Numbered from the stretch's first letter, positions 1 to 9,480 are shown. The stretch: DNA of 64,000 nt from Nocardioides marmoriginsengisoli (GCF_003725695.1 NZ_RJSE01000009.1:248001-312000), one strand, 5' to 3'. Notes: generated from the sequence alone by a model not told the origin. Translations and numbers: made by a program.

Positions 1-3000
1 AAGTCGACGGTGAACGTGCCGCCCGCGAAGTCGGCGGAGTCGGGATCGGTGAGGGTGGTCGACAGCGCCAGCGGTAGAGCCCCGCTGTTCTCGGGGTAGC
101 CCACCGGCGCCGGATCGAGGATCGAGAGGGTCGGGGCGTCGTTGACCGAGGTCACGGTGATGCCCCGGGTGACGGCCGTGCTGGTGCCGCCGTCACCGTC
201 GGTGAGGACGACGCGCACCGTTCGTGCCGCCCCCGACGGGTTCTCGGAGGCGTTGCGGTAGGTGATGCTCCGCAGCAGCGCCTGGGTCGCGGCGGGGGTC
301 GCGGCGGCGTTGAGGGCGATGGTCAGGGGGAGCAGGCCGGTGCCGACGTTCGACGTGCCGATCACGGTGCCGCCGTAGCTCACGGTGGAGCCCGAGACCC
401 CGATCTGTCCGGCTCCGGTGCCCTCGTTGCGGATCCCGAACCGGTCTTCTGCCAGTCCACCGCTGGTCATGGCGACGGTCAGGCTTCCGGTCGCGAAGTC
501 GGCGGAGTCGGTGTCCGCCACGGTGCCAGCGGCGGTGATCGGCGTAGCGGCATCGTTCTCGGTGTAGGCCAGCGGCCCGGTCTCGATCGCGGCGACCACC
601 GGTGCCGTGTTCGGGGTGCAGCTGACCGTCATCGACACGGTCGCGGAGCTGCCGCCGTTGACGGTGTAGGTGAAGGTGTCCGGCGCTCCGAGGGGGTCGT
701 TGCAGTAGCCGGCGTCCGGCAGGTAGCTCAGGGTGCTGTACGCACCGAGCACGCCGTCGGAGAGCGTCACGGTGCCGTGGGCAGGATCCGAGACGGTGGC
801 GATCGTCCGCGGTCCGGCGTCGACATCGGTGTCATTGTCGAGCACCGGGATCTCGGCCGCGACCACGACCTGGCCGACGGTCGCGGCGTCGTCGACCGCC
901 ACCGGCAGATCGTCGGCCGGGGTGACCGCGATGTTCCGGCTCTCCGGCGCGCTGGTGCCGCCGTCGCCGTCGGTGAGCACGAACTGCGCCGTCCGCGTCG
1001 TCGTGGACGGATCGTCGGAGACGTTGCGGTAGGTGATGCCGCGCAGCAGCGCCTGGATCGCGGCCGGAGTCGCGGCGGCGTTCACACTGACCACCAGGTC
1101 GGTGGTGCCACTGCCTCCGGTGAAGGTTCCGATCGTCGTACCGGCGTAGCTGACGTCCGCTCCGGAGACGCCGATCTGCCCGGCGCCGGTGCCTTCGTCA
1201 CGGATCGCGAGCCGATCGTCGGCCTCCCCGCCGACCTCGAGGCCGACCGTCAGGGTGCCGCCGTCGAAGTCCGCGGAGTCCGGGTCGGCGAGAGTGCCGG
1301 CCGCCGTGACCGGAGTGGCCGGGTCGTTCTCGTCGTAGGTCAGGGCTCCGGCCTCGAAGCCGGCCAGGTCGGGGGCGTCGTTGGACGCAGTGAGCGCGAG
1401 GTTCCGGGTCGCCGGGCTGCTGGTGCCGCCGTCACCGTCGGTCAGCACGAACCGCGCCGTCCGCGTCGTCGTGGACGGGTCGTCGGAGACGTTGCGGTAG
1501 GTGACGTTGCGCAGCAGGGCCTGGATCACGAACGGAGTCGTGACCGCGTTCAGGGTGATCACCAGCGGGGCGGTACCGATGCCGCCGGAGACAGTGCCGA
1601 CGACGTTGTTGGAGTAGGTGACCTCCGTTCCGGAGACGCCGATCTGGCCGGCGCCGGTGCCTTGGTTGCGGAGGTCGAGCCGGTCCGCCGAGCCGCCGCC
1701 TGCGGACAGATCGACGGTCAGGGTGCCACCGTCGAAGTTCCCCGAATCGACGTCGGCGACGGTGCCGGACGCAGTGATCGGCGCGGCCGCCCCGTTCTCG
1801 GCGTAGGCGAGAGGAGGGCCCTCGATCCCGGCGATCACCGGATCGTCGTTGACGGCGGTGACAGCGACGTCCCGGGTAGCGGGCGCACTCGTCTCGCCGT
1901 CGCCGTCGTCCAGCACGAACCGAACGGTGCGGCCGGCCTCCGACGGCGTGTCGGAGTTGTTGCGGTAGGTGATGGCACGCAGCAGCGCCTGGGTCGCCGC
2001 CGGGGTCGCATCGCCGTCCAGGACGACGTCCAGAGCCGTGGCTCCGGTGCCGCCGGTGAAGGTGCCGATCACGGTGCCGCCGTACGAGACCTCGGTGCCC
2101 GAGACCCCGATCTGTCCGGCGCCGGAGCCCTGGCTGCGGATCGCCAGCCGGTCCTCGGCCAGCCCGCCCGCGGAGAAGTCGACCGTCAGCCTGCCGCCGT
2201 CGAAGTCCGCGGAGTCCGCGTCGGTCACGGTGCCGGTAGCGGTCACCGGGGTCGGCAGGTCGTTCTCGTCGTACCCGAGGGCCGAAGTCTCGACGTCCGC
2301 GATCACCGGCGCGGTGTTCACGGCGCAGGTGACGGTGATCGACACGGTCGCGGTGCTTCCACCGCGGAGGGTGTAGGTGAACGTGTCCGCCGGGCCACCG
2401 GTCGGGTCGTTGCAGTAGCCGGCATCGGGGGCGTAGGTCAGCCCGGTGTGCGCGCCGGCCGATCCGCCTGTCAGGACTACCGTGCCGTGGCCGGGGTCGG
2501 ACGCCGCCGTGATCGTCCGTGGTCCGTCGTCGACGTCGGTGTCGTTGTCGAGCACCGGGACGTCCGCAGCAGCCGAGCCCGGTCCGACCGTCGCGTCGTC
2601 GTCGACGGCCTCCGGGTCGTCGTCGACGGCCATCACGTCGACGTCGCGGGTCGCGGGCGCGCTGGTCCCGCCGTCACCGTCGGTCAGCACGAACTGCGCC
2701 GTACGGATGACCGTGGAGGGGTTCTCGGAGTCGTTCTCGTAAGTGATGCTGCGGAGCAGCGCCTGAGTCGCGGCCGGGGTCGCGGCGGCGTTCAGGGTGA
2801 TCACCAGAGGGGTGCTGCCGTCTCCTCCGGCGAACGATCCGATCGTCGTGCCGGCGTAGGTCACGTTCGCCCCGGAGACGCCAATCTGTCCTCCGCCGGT
2901 GCCCTGGTCGCGGACGTCGAGACGGTCCGCGGGCCCGCCTCCCGCCGTCAGGTCCACCGTCAGGGTGCCGCCGTCGAAGTTCGCCGAATCGCCGTCGACC

Positions 3001-4076
3001 ACCGAGCCGGACCCCGTCACCGGAAGGGCACCGTCGCCCTCGCCGTAGTCCAGCGCAGCTCCTTCGACGTCCACGACCGAGGGGGCCTCGTTGGTCACCA
3101 CGACGTCGGTGACGGTGACCTGCAGCGCCCGCTCGACGGAGAGCCCGTCGAGGTCGGTCGCACGGACCCGGATCGACAGCTCGGGATCGTCGGCGTCGAG
3201 GACGGCCGCGGTGTTCAGGTACCGACCGGAGACCACGAAACGAGAGTTGTCCGTGGAGCCCGCACCGGGGACCAGGCGGAACCGGTGGCTGTCCCCGCTG
3301 TCGGGGTCGGCTGCCGTCAGGGTGCCCACCCGGGTGCCGGCAGGACGGTGCTCGGGGACGCTGGCCGGATTCAGGGACACGTTCGTCGGAGCGCGCCTGC
3401 GGTTCACCGCTTCACAGGTCGCGTCGACCGCGTCACTCAGGTCCGCGACCACCCGGTCCGTGCCGGAGCCGCAGGTCACCGCGTCGCGTTCCCCGTCGCG
3501 GGCGTAGATGACGTCGTTGCCGCTGCCGCCCGACAGCTTGTCCTTGCCGGTGCCGCCCGTGATCCGGTCGTTGCCGCTGTCGCCGGAGAGCTGGTCGTTC
3601 CCCTTGCCGCCGGAGAGCTGGTCGTTGCCGGTGCCGCCGGACATCCGGTCGTTGCCGCCACCCCCGCCGGTCAGCTGGTCGTTGCCGCTGCCACCGAAGA
3701 GCCGGTCGTTGCCGCTGCTGCCTGCGGAGACCCGGTCGTTGACACCGGTGCCCCCCGACAGCCGGTCGTTGCCGCTGTTGCCGTACAGCCAGTCGCTGCC
3801 GCTGCCACCGAGCAGGCGGTCGTTGCCGGCGCCGCCCGACAACCGGTCGTTGCCGCTGTTGCCCAGGAGCCGGTCGCCACCGCCGAAGCCGCAGATCCGG
3901 TCGGCACGGTGGGTGCCCACGAGATGGTTCGGCCGCGCGTTGCCGGTGATGGTGCACCGGGCCGCGTCGGCACTGCTCGAGCTCACGACCTGCAGCGTTG
4001 CCGCGACCAGCGCCACGACGGCGACCACCGCCGCGCGACCGAGGCTTCGCTTTCCCAACCCGTTGCTTGCCGTCAT
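1..4076 (-). CDS. Giant secreted RTX / cadherin-like repeat protein (C-terminus beyond window)
   Basis: The minus-strand frame is open from an ATG at 4076 to the window edge, about 1358 residues, with no stop seen. It begins with a signal peptide (MTASNGLGKRSLGR, a hydrophobic core, then SADAA). Residues ~45-195 are RTX-like glycine/aspartate nonapeptides of the GGSGNDRL type, which bind calcium in this family. Residues ~220-325 form a cadherin-like domain. The rest is a tandem array of two modules. Module A (~157 aa) carries ENDxATP, DSADFDGG, GAGQIGVSG and TPAATQALLR. Module B (~100 aa, Big_9/tandem-95-like) carries VLDNDTDVD and DAGYCNDP. Their order from the N-terminus is A-B-A-A-A-B-A. 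A cell-surface adhesin or matrix role is inferred; no enzymatic domain is visible. Large plus-strand open frames opposite this gene are shadows caused by GC bias. Confidence 0.9.
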   Translation of the reverse strand, partial: MTASNGLGKRSLGRAAVVAVVALVAATLQVVSSSSADAARCTITGNARPNHLVGTHRADRICGFGGGDRLLGNSGNDRLSGGAGNDRLLGGSGSDWLYGNSGNDRLSGGTGVNDRVSAGSSGNDRLFGGSGNDQLTGGGGGNDRMSGGTGNDQLSGGKGNDQLSGDSGNDRITGGTGKDKLSGGSGNDVIYARDGERDAVTCGSGTDRVVADLSDAVDATCEAVNRRRAPTNVSLNPASVPEHRPAGTRVGTLTAADPDSGDSHRFRLVPGAGSTDNSRFVVSGRYLNTAAVLDADDPELSIRVRATDLDGLSVERALQVTVTDVVVTNEAPSVVDVEGAALDYGEGDGALPVTGSGSVVDGDSANFDGGTLTVDLTAGGGPADRLDVRDQGTGGGQIGVSGANVTYAGTTIGSFAGGDGSTPLVITLNAAATPAATQALLRSITYENDSENPSTVIRTAQFVLTDGDGGTSAPATRDVDVMAVDDDPEAVDDDATVGPGSAAADVPVLDNDTDVDDGPRTITAASDPGHGTVVLTGGSAGAHTGLTYAPDAGYCNDPTGGPADTFTYTLRGGSTATVSITVTCAVNTAPVIADVETSALGYDENDLPTPVTATGTVTDADSADFDGGRLTVDFSAGGLAEDRLAIRSQGSGAGQIGVSGTEVSYGGTVIGTFTGGTGATALDVVLDGDATPAATQALLRAITYRNNSDTPSEAGRTVRFVLDDGDGETSAPATRDVAVTAVNDDPVIAGIEGPPLAYAENGAAAPITASGTVADVDSGNFDGGTLTVDLSAGGGSADRLDLRNQGTGAGQIGVSGTEVTYSNNVVGTVSGGIGTAPLVITLNAVTTPFVIQALLRNVTYRNVSDDPSTTTRTARFVLTDGDGGTSSPATRNLALTASNDAPDLAGFEAGALTYDENDPATPVTAAGTLADPDSADFDGGTLTVGLEVGGEADDRLAIRDEGTGAGQIGVSGADVSYAGTTIGTFTGGSGTTDLVVSVNAAATPAAIQALLRGITYRNVSDDPSTTTRTAQFVLTDGDGGTSAPESRNIAVTPADDLPVAVDDAATVGQVVVAAEIPVLDNDTDVDAGPRTIATVSDPAHGTVTLSDGVLGAYSTLSYLPDAGYCNDPLGAPDTFTYTVNGGSSATVSMTVSCTPNTAPVVAAIETGPLAYTENDAATPITAAGTVADTDSADFATGSLTVAMTSGGLAEDRFGIRNEGTGAGQIGVSGSTVSYGGTVIGTSNVGTGLLPLTIALNAAATPAATQALLRSITYRNASENPSGAARTVRVVLTDGDGGTSTAVTRGITVTSVNDAPTLSILDPAPVGYPENSGALPLALSTTLTDPDSADFAGGTFTVD

Positions 4077-4181
4077 CGGTTCGCCGTTTCCGTGTGCAGG
4101 GTCGCGCCCGTGCACCGCGAGGACCGAAGGTGGGAGGGAGCCGTCTCGGACGCAACGTAGGACAACCCCGGACCGCGGAGT

Positions 4182-4195
4182 ATCCAGAACTGGAT
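4182..4195. promoter_or_regulatory. Small palindrome in the divergent intergenic region
   Basis: ATCCAG-AA-CTGGAT is a perfect inverted repeat with 6-bp arms. It lies between the divergent starts of the repeat-protein gene (4076) and the zinc-ribbon peptide gene (4230). It could be an operator for either side, perhaps for the neighbouring Crp/Fnr protein, but it does not match the classical TGTGA-N6-TCACA Crp box. Function is inferred only from position and symmetry. Confidence 0.3.
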
Positions 4196-4229
4196 GGTCG
4201 CGCTCAGAGCGGCGACGTAGCGTCGCGGG

Positions 4230-4379
4230 ATGGAAGAAGCGAGTCCTGCGGTCTGCACCGTGTGCGCGCAGGTCGCGTCGGTCAACGCCCGGTTCTGCCG
4301 GCGCTGCGGTGGTCGGCTTCCCAGTACCGAGGACGAGGCCGGCTCGGGAAAGACGCCCGACCCGGAGGGTTCTGACTAG
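4230..4379 (+). CDS. 49-aa zinc-ribbon peptide
   Basis: This is a short open frame from ATG to TAG. Residues 8-30 contain CTVC, ten residues, then CRRC (C9, C12, C23, C26), followed by a GGRLP turn. That is the four-cysteine spacing of a bacterial zinc ribbon. The same spacing (C6, C9, C20, C23) opens the adenylate cyclase encoded at 5143. The C-terminal half is acidic and probably disordered. The Crp/Fnr gene begins 9 bp after the stop, so the two are probably cotranscribed. No good ribosome binding site is visible, which lowers confidence, but the cysteine pattern is unlikely in a random frame. It may be an adaptor that pairs with the cyclase or regulator (inference). Confidence 0.5.
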   Translation: MEEASPAVCTVCAQVASVNARFCRRCGGRLPSTEDEAGSGKTPDPEGSD

Positions 4380-4388
4380 CATCGTTCC

Positions 4389-5066
4389 GTGGCCTCCACC
4401 CGTCCTGAGCCAGGCACGTTCGCGGCGCTGCTCTCGGCAGCGGACCGCGAGGCGCTCGCCGGACTGGGCGGCACCCGTGCCTTCGCGACCGGCGAGCGGC
4501 TGATGCACCAGGGCGAGCCCGGCGACCGGGTCGTCGTCCTGCTCGAGGGCCACGTGAAGGCGAGCCACGTCGACGTCCGGGGTCGTGAGGTGGTCCTCAG
4601 CTTCCGCGGACCCGGGGACGTTCTCGGCGAGCTCACCTTCACCCACGGCGAACCCCGGTCGGCCAGCACGACGGCGATCGAACCGGTCAGCGCGCAGGTG
4701 CTCACGTCCGCGGCGTTCCGCGGCTTCCTCGTCCAGCAGCCGACGGCAGCACTCACCCTGATCGACGTGATCAGCCGGCGGTTCCGCTACGCCAACGACG
4801 CCCGGGTCCAGTTCGGCGACCTGGACACGTCCGGCCGGCTCGCCGCCCGGTTGCTCGAGCTCGCCGACCGGTACGGCGACCCCGTCGCCGACGGGATCAG
4901 GATCCGGCTCCCGGTGACCCAGGCAGACCTCGGCAGCTGGACGGCGTCGTCGCGCGCCGGCGTCGCCGAAGCACTGCGCTCCATGCGCGAGCAGGGCTGG
5001 ATCACGACCGAACGACGACGGATCACGCTGCTCGACGTCGAGGCCCTCACCCGCCGTACCGGGTGA
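4389..5066 (+). CDS. Crp/Fnr-family transcriptional regulator
   Basis: The protein has 225 aa from a GTG start. Residues ~12-130 form a cyclic-nucleotide-binding beta-roll, with RLMHQGEPGDRVVVLLEGHV and the GDVLGELTF turn. Residues ~150-220 form a Crp-type winged helix, with a recognition region around TASSRAGVAEALRSM. The phosphate-pocket region (GELTFTHGEPRSAST) resembles the cAMP pocket of Crp, with Arg-Ser-Ala-Ser-Thr after the Glu, so nucleotide binding is plausible. It stands between a zinc-ribbon peptide gene and an adenylate cyclase gene on the same strand, which suggests that it reads the cyclase product. The ligand itself is inferred. Confidence 0.9.
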   Translation: MASTRPEPGTFAALLSAADREALAGLGGTRAFATGERLMHQGEPGDRVVVLLEGHVKASHVDVRGREVVLSFRGPGDVLGELTFTHGEPRSASTTAIEPVSAQVLTSAAFRGFLVQQPTAALTLIDVISRRFRYANDARVQFGDLDTSGRLAARLLELADRYGDPVADGIRIRLPVTQADLGSWTASSRAGVAEALRSMREQGWITTERRRITLLDVEALTRRTG

Positions 5067-5142
5067 AGTCGGAAAAGGCCCGCTGAGCCCGACTGAACAC
5101 GCCTACGCTGACCGGACGGGGTAGGCGCACGGCAAGGGGACG

Positions 5143-8100
5143 ATGACGACGAGGCACTGCGCCGAGTGCGGGCACTCGGCGTCCGGGCAGGCCCGCTTCT
5201 GCGAATGGTGCGGCGCCGTGCTGACGCCTCCGTCAACGCCGCCGCAGGTCCCCGCTCAGCGGCGTACCGGCATCGAGGGCGAGCGCAAGCAGGTCACCGT
5301 CATGTATGCCGACGTCGTCGGTTCGATGGACCTGACGCGGTCGCTGGACGCCGAGCGCTGGGGCCTCGTCCTCGACCGGTTCCTGGCGGTGTCCGCAGCG
5401 TCCGTGCAGGCGTTCGAGGGCACCGTCAACCAGTTCACCGGCGACGGGATGCTGGCGGTCTTCGGTGCACCGGTCGCCCACGAGGACCACGCCCGTCGCG
5501 CGTGCCTGGCGGTACTCGAGCTGCAGCGCCGGGTGCACGAGCTGTCGACGGAGATCCGTCAGGAGTACGGCGTCGAGCTGGCGGTCCGGTGCGGTCTGAA
5601 CTCGGGCGAGGTGGTCGTCGGCGCGATCGGCGACGACGTGCACATGGACTTCGTGCCGGTCGGCAACACCACGGCGATCGGCAAGCGGATCGAGGAGCTG
5701 GCCCCGGTCGGCTCGACCGCGATGAGCGCTGCCACCGCTGCTCTGGTCAGGGGTGAGTTCGAGGTGCGCGAACTCGGCGAGTTCGACCTCAAGGGCGTGC
5801 TCGGCCGGCAGCTGGTGCTCGAGCTCGTCGGGCCGGGGACGGCCCAGAACCGGCTGGAGGCGATGGCCTCGACCCGCGGACTGGTGCCCTTCGTCGGGCG
5901 AGGAGCCGAGCGCGCGGTCCTGGGCTCGGCGTTGGACGACGCCTCAGCCGGCCGAGGAAGCGCGGTCGGGATCGTGGGCGACGCCGGCATCGGCAAGAGC
6001 CGGCTGGTGCACGAGTTCGTCGCCGCCGGCGTCGAGCGTGGGCTGGCGGTCTACTCCGCGGGCGGCGTGGCGCACGGGCGGTACGTGCCGTTCCTGCCCG
6101 TGCTCGCTCTCTACCGCAACTACTTCGGTGTAGGAGCGCACACCGACCCCGCGATCGCGCGGGCCCAGGTGCGCGCGGCGATGCTGCCGAGAGGACCGCG
6201 CTGGGCCGACGACCTACCGATGCTGTTCGAATTCCTGGGGATCGCAGAGCCGGGTCCCGTGCCCGGCGAGCAGGCGGCACTCGACCACCGGCGCCGGCTG
6301 CTGGAGGTCGCCGTACGGGCTCTGACCGCGAGCGGTCCGACGGAGGCCACCGTGATCGTCCTCGAGGACCTGCACTGGATCGACGATGCGAGCGACGCGT
6401 TCCTGACCGAGCTGGTCGAGGCGATCGCCGGCACCCGGATCCTGCTGCTCGCCACCTACCGGTCCGAGTACGACGACGCCTGGACCGGCGACGCACCGCA
6501 CGCGCGGATCGCCCTCAAGCCGCTGCAACCGGCGGAGACCGAAGACCTGCTGACCGGACTGGTCGGCACCGACCCGTCCGTCGGCGAGCTCACCGACCTG
6601 ATCGATGCGCGGACCCGGGGCAACCCGTTCTTCATCGAGGAGGTCGTGCAGGCGCTGGTGGAGAACGGTCAGCTCGCGGGGATGGCCGGCGACTACCGGC
6701 TGGTGGGCGAGGTCGGCGACCTGACCTTGCCGGCCACCGTCGAAGCGGTGCTGGCAGCACGGATCGACGACCTGCCGCGTCGTGAGCGGGCCCTTGTCCA
6801 GGTGCTGTCCGTCGTCGGTCAGGAGATCCCCGGCGACCTGCTGACCGAGATCGCCGACCTCCCGCCGGACGAGCTGGCTGCCGCGATGCAGACGCTCGAG
6901 CACGGCCAGTGGATCGTTCCCGGCGGCTCCCGCGCGGCGTACCTCTTCAAGCACCCGCTGACCCAGGAGGTCGCCTACCGGTCGCAGCTCTCCGAGTGGC
7001 GGCAGCGCGCGCACGGCAGGGTCGCGGCCGCGATCGAGCGCACGTCCGCCGAGGTGCTGGACGAGCGCGCCGCCTTGCTCGCCCACCACTACGAGGCTGC
7101 GGGCGACGTACGGGGCGCCGCGACCTGGCACTCCCGGGCGGCGGCATGGGCCGAGGTCGCTTCCCCGGCGGAGGGCATGCGGCACTGGCGGCGGCTCCGC
7201 GACCTGACTGCCACCCTCGTGCCGTCCGTCGAGCAGGAGGCCTTGGCGGCGAAGGCACGCCTCGGCATCCTCAGCCTGGGCTGGCGGCTCGGGCTGTCAC
7301 CGGACGAGGAGGCGGCAGCCCAGCCGGACACCGGCGACGAGATCGACCGCGGCCGGGCCCGTCTCTTCCACTCGGGTTTCCTGATGCACAGCGGCAACGA
7401 GCGCGAGGGCCTCGACGGCTTCTTCGCGGCCAGTCGTGACGCCCTGGTTTCCGGCGATCCGGGACTTATCCTCACCGCGTCGAGCGGGGTCGCGTACGCG
7501 AGCTGGGTCTCGGGCGACCTTACCGAGGGGGTGGCGGCCACCGACCACGCGATCCCGCTCGTAGCCGGCGATCCGACCGTGGGATCGGGGCTGGCCTTCA
7601 TCAGCCCGCTCGCTCACGCGTACAGCCAACGCGTGCTCTGCCGCGGCTACCAGGGGGACCTCGTCGGCGCCGTACGAGACTTCGACCTGGCGATCGAGCT
7701 GGCCCGCTCCCAGGGGGACGACGAGACCGTATCCGCCACGTACGCCGCGTACGCGATGGTCCAGGCGAGCTTCGGCGATCCCTCGCAGGCACTCGAGAAC
7801 GCCTCGCTCGGACTGGCGATCGCCGAGGAGGCTGCAAATGCCGTGCACGTGATCGCGTGCTTGGTCCCGCTGCATCTCGCCCAGGTCGGCGCGGGTTTTC
7901 CCTCGGACGCCGCGGCCGGCGCGGGGGCCGTGCTCGCCACGGTTCGCGAGCACCGCATCGGCCTGTACTTCGAGCCGGTGCTGCTCTCGACCGTCGCGCT
8001 GGCGAGGCTTGCGCTCGGGGAGATCGAGGATGCTGTGGCGGCCGCCGAGGAGGCTGCGGCGATTGCGGACGCCCGTGGACTCGGGGCCTGTGCGTTGATC

Positions 8101-8256
8101 GCGCCGATCACGCTGGCTCAGGTGCTGCGGTCGGCGCCTGGTGCTGATCCGGGCCGGATCGAGGTCTTGTTGTCCTCGGCGATGCGCCAGGTCGAGGCGA
8201 CCGGTGCGGATGCGTTCGAGCCGATGATCCGGCGCGAGCTCGCGGCGCTCGCCTGA
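5143..8256 (+). CDS. Zinc-ribbon class III adenylate cyclase / AAA ATPase / TPR protein
   Basis: The 1037-aa protein has four parts. Residues 6-23 are a CxxC-x10-CxxC zinc ribbon. Residues ~45-225 are a class III nucleotide cyclase domain with metal-binding D57 (YADVVGS) and D101 (FTGDGM). Residues ~245-560 are an AAA/STAND ATPase with Walker A GDAGIGKS (279-286) and Walker B VIVLEDLHWID (~405). The remainder is helical TPR-like repeat. The usual adenine-specifying Lys/Asp pair appears as Q97 and N175, the exchange known from M. tuberculosis Rv0386. The transition-state Asn position is Ala178, while Arg182 is kept. ATP may therefore be cyclised weakly, or the domain may act mainly as a sensor. 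It follows the Crp/Fnr gene by 76 bp, with an AAGGGG ribosome site before the ATG. No LuxR output domain is present. Confidence 0.9.
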   Translation: MTTRHCAECGHSASGQARFCEWCGAVLTPPSTPPQVPAQRRTGIEGERKQVTVMYADVVGSMDLTRSLDAERWGLVLDRFLAVSAASVQAFEGTVNQFTGDGMLAVFGAPVAHEDHARRACLAVLELQRRVHELSTEIRQEYGVELAVRCGLNSGEVVVGAIGDDVHMDFVPVGNTTAIGKRIEELAPVGSTAMSAATAALVRGEFEVRELGEFDLKGVLGRQLVLELVGPGTAQNRLEAMASTRGLVPFVGRGAERAVLGSALDDASAGRGSAVGIVGDAGIGKSRLVHEFVAAGVERGLAVYSAGGVAHGRYVPFLPVLALYRNYFGVGAHTDPAIARAQVRAAMLPRGPRWADDLPMLFEFLGIAEPGPVPGEQAALDHRRRLLEVAVRALTASGPTEATVIVLEDLHWIDDASDAFLTELVEAIAGTRILLLATYRSEYDDAWTGDAPHARIALKPLQPAETEDLLTGLVGTDPSVGELTDLIDARTRGNPFFIEEVVQALVENGQLAGMAGDYRLVGEVGDLTLPATVEAVLAARIDDLPRRERALVQVLSVVGQEIPGDLLTEIADLPPDELAAAMQTLEHGQWIVPGGSRAAYLFKHPLTQEVAYRSQLSEWRQRAHGRVAAAIERTSAEVLDERAALLAHHYEAAGDVRGAATWHSRAAAWAEVASPAEGMRHWRRLRDLTATLVPSVEQEALAAKARLGILSLGWRLGLSPDEEAAAQPDTGDEIDRGRARLFHSGFLMHSGNEREGLDGFFAASRDALVSGDPGLILTASSGVAYASWVSGDLTEGVAATDHAIPLVAGDPTVGSGLAFISPLAHAYSQRVLCRGYQGDLVGAVRDFDLAIELARSQGDDETVSATYAAYAMVQASFGDPSQALENASLGLAIAEEAANAVHVIACLVPLHLAQVGAGFPSDAAAGAGAVLATVREHRIGLYFEPVLLSTVALARLALGEIEDAVAAAEEAAAIADARGLGACALIAPITLAQVLRSAPGADPGRIEVLLSSAMRQVEATGADAFEPMIRRELAALA

Positions 8257-8323
8257 CTTCGCGTCTTAGTGGTGTTCCTCACACCGTGTTATCGAGGACG
8301 GTCGATCGACGTCAACAGACCTT

Positions 8324-9460
8324 GTGCACCCCACGACGAAATCGAGCAGACGAACCTCGCTCCTGGCGACCGCAGCCGTAGCCGCCGGAACCCTCCTGAC
8401 CACACCTCCGGCGGACGCCCGTACGCCGTGGGTCTCCCTCCGCGCGCCGGCGAGCGTGACCAGCGGCCAGCCTGTGCTGGTGCGCGGAAAGGTACCCGGC
8501 CACGTCTCGAAGGTGCGGCTCGAGCGGCGGATCTCCGGCCGGTGGGTCCTGGTCAAGCGGGTCGCCGCCCGGAACGGCCGCTACCTGACCTGGGTGCGTC
8601 CGGTCAGCACCACCCGGTACCGGGCCGCGCTCCCGCGCCGATCAGCGACCTCCCGAGCCCAGGTGGTGCGAGTCGTCCGGCCGGCCACCGACACGTGCGG
8701 GGTGCGGCCGACCAAGCCGGACGGATCCCTGTGGAGCTGCACCCTTCACGACGAGTTCACCGGCACGTCCTTGGACCGTACGACGTGGGTGCCGCAGACG
8801 AACTTCGCCTCCGGTGTCCGGGCAGCCCATGCTTGCTACCGGGACGACCCGTCGGTGGTCAGCCAGTCCGGCGGCTCCCTGAACCTCAGCGTGCGCAAGG
8901 TCAGCGACCCGGTCACCTGCAGCTTCGCCGGCCTGAGCGGGCCCACCCACCTCATCGCCGGCGGCGTGATGACCTATCACCTGTTCAGCCAGCAGTACGG
9001 ACGGTTCGAGGCCCGGATCAGGACCACCGCGACCACGGACCCGGGCCTGCACGAAGCGTTCTGGCTCTGGCCAGACGACCGGTTTCCCTCCACAGCGGTC
9101 TGGCCGTACGCCGGGGAGATCGACATCAGCGAGACCTACTCCTCGCACCCGAGCCTCTCGATCCCGTTCCTGCACTACGCCGCCGACGCCCGGGGAAGCG
9201 TCCCCGGAACGAACACCGCGTGGGACTGCACGGCTGCCCGTGGCGAGTGGAACACCTACACCCTGGAGTGGGGTCCGTCCCGGATCGAGATCAAGGTGAA
9301 CGGCAGGACCTGCCTGGTCAACACCTCCGGCGACGCTGCGTTCCAGAAGCCGTACCTGGTCGTGCTGACCCAGCTCCTCGGAGTCGCGGGGAACGCGTAC
9401 GACGGGCGGGCGCCTTTGCCGGCGACGATGAACGTGGACTACCTGAGGGTGTGGAGGTAG
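8324..9460 (+). CDS. Secreted GH16 glycoside hydrolase (beta-glucanase type)
   Basis: The 378-aa protein starts at GTG with a signal peptide (SRRTSLLATAAVAAG to ADA). Residues ~35-125 form a beta-rich, Ig-like module. Residues ~140-378 are a GH16 jelly-roll, with the catalytic EIDISE motif at about residues 265-270 (nucleophile Glu, assisting Asp, acid/base Glu) and the C-terminal MNVDYLRVWR strand typical of the family. The substrate is probably a beta-1,3 or mixed-linkage glucan, but GH16 also includes agarases and carrageenases, so it is not fixed by the sequence. It is 67 bp downstream of the cyclase gene and may have its own promoter. Confidence 0.9.
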   Translation: MHPTTKSSRRTSLLATAAVAAGTLLTTPPADARTPWVSLRAPASVTSGQPVLVRGKVPGHVSKVRLERRISGRWVLVKRVAARNGRYLTWVRPVSTTRYRAALPRRSATSRAQVVRVVRPATDTCGVRPTKPDGSLWSCTLHDEFTGTSLDRTTWVPQTNFASGVRAAHACYRDDPSVVSQSGGSLNLSVRKVSDPVTCSFAGLSGPTHLIAGGVMTYHLFSQQYGRFEARIRTTATTDPGLHEAFWLWPDDRFPSTAVWPYAGEIDISETYSSHPSLSIPFLHYAADARGSVPGTNTAWDCTAARGEWNTYTLEWGPSRIEIKVNGRTCLVNTSGDAAFQKPYLVVLTQLLGVAGNAYDGRAPLPATMNVDYLRVWR

Positions 9461-9480
9461 GGCTGTCCGGCGAACGGCCC

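Noticed and set aside
777-4160. A plus-strand open frame of more than 1100 codons
   Set aside because: It reads as low-complexity Arg/Gly/Val/Asp sequence with no domain and lies opposite the signal-peptide-bearing RTX/cadherin-like frame; it is a GC-bias shadow.
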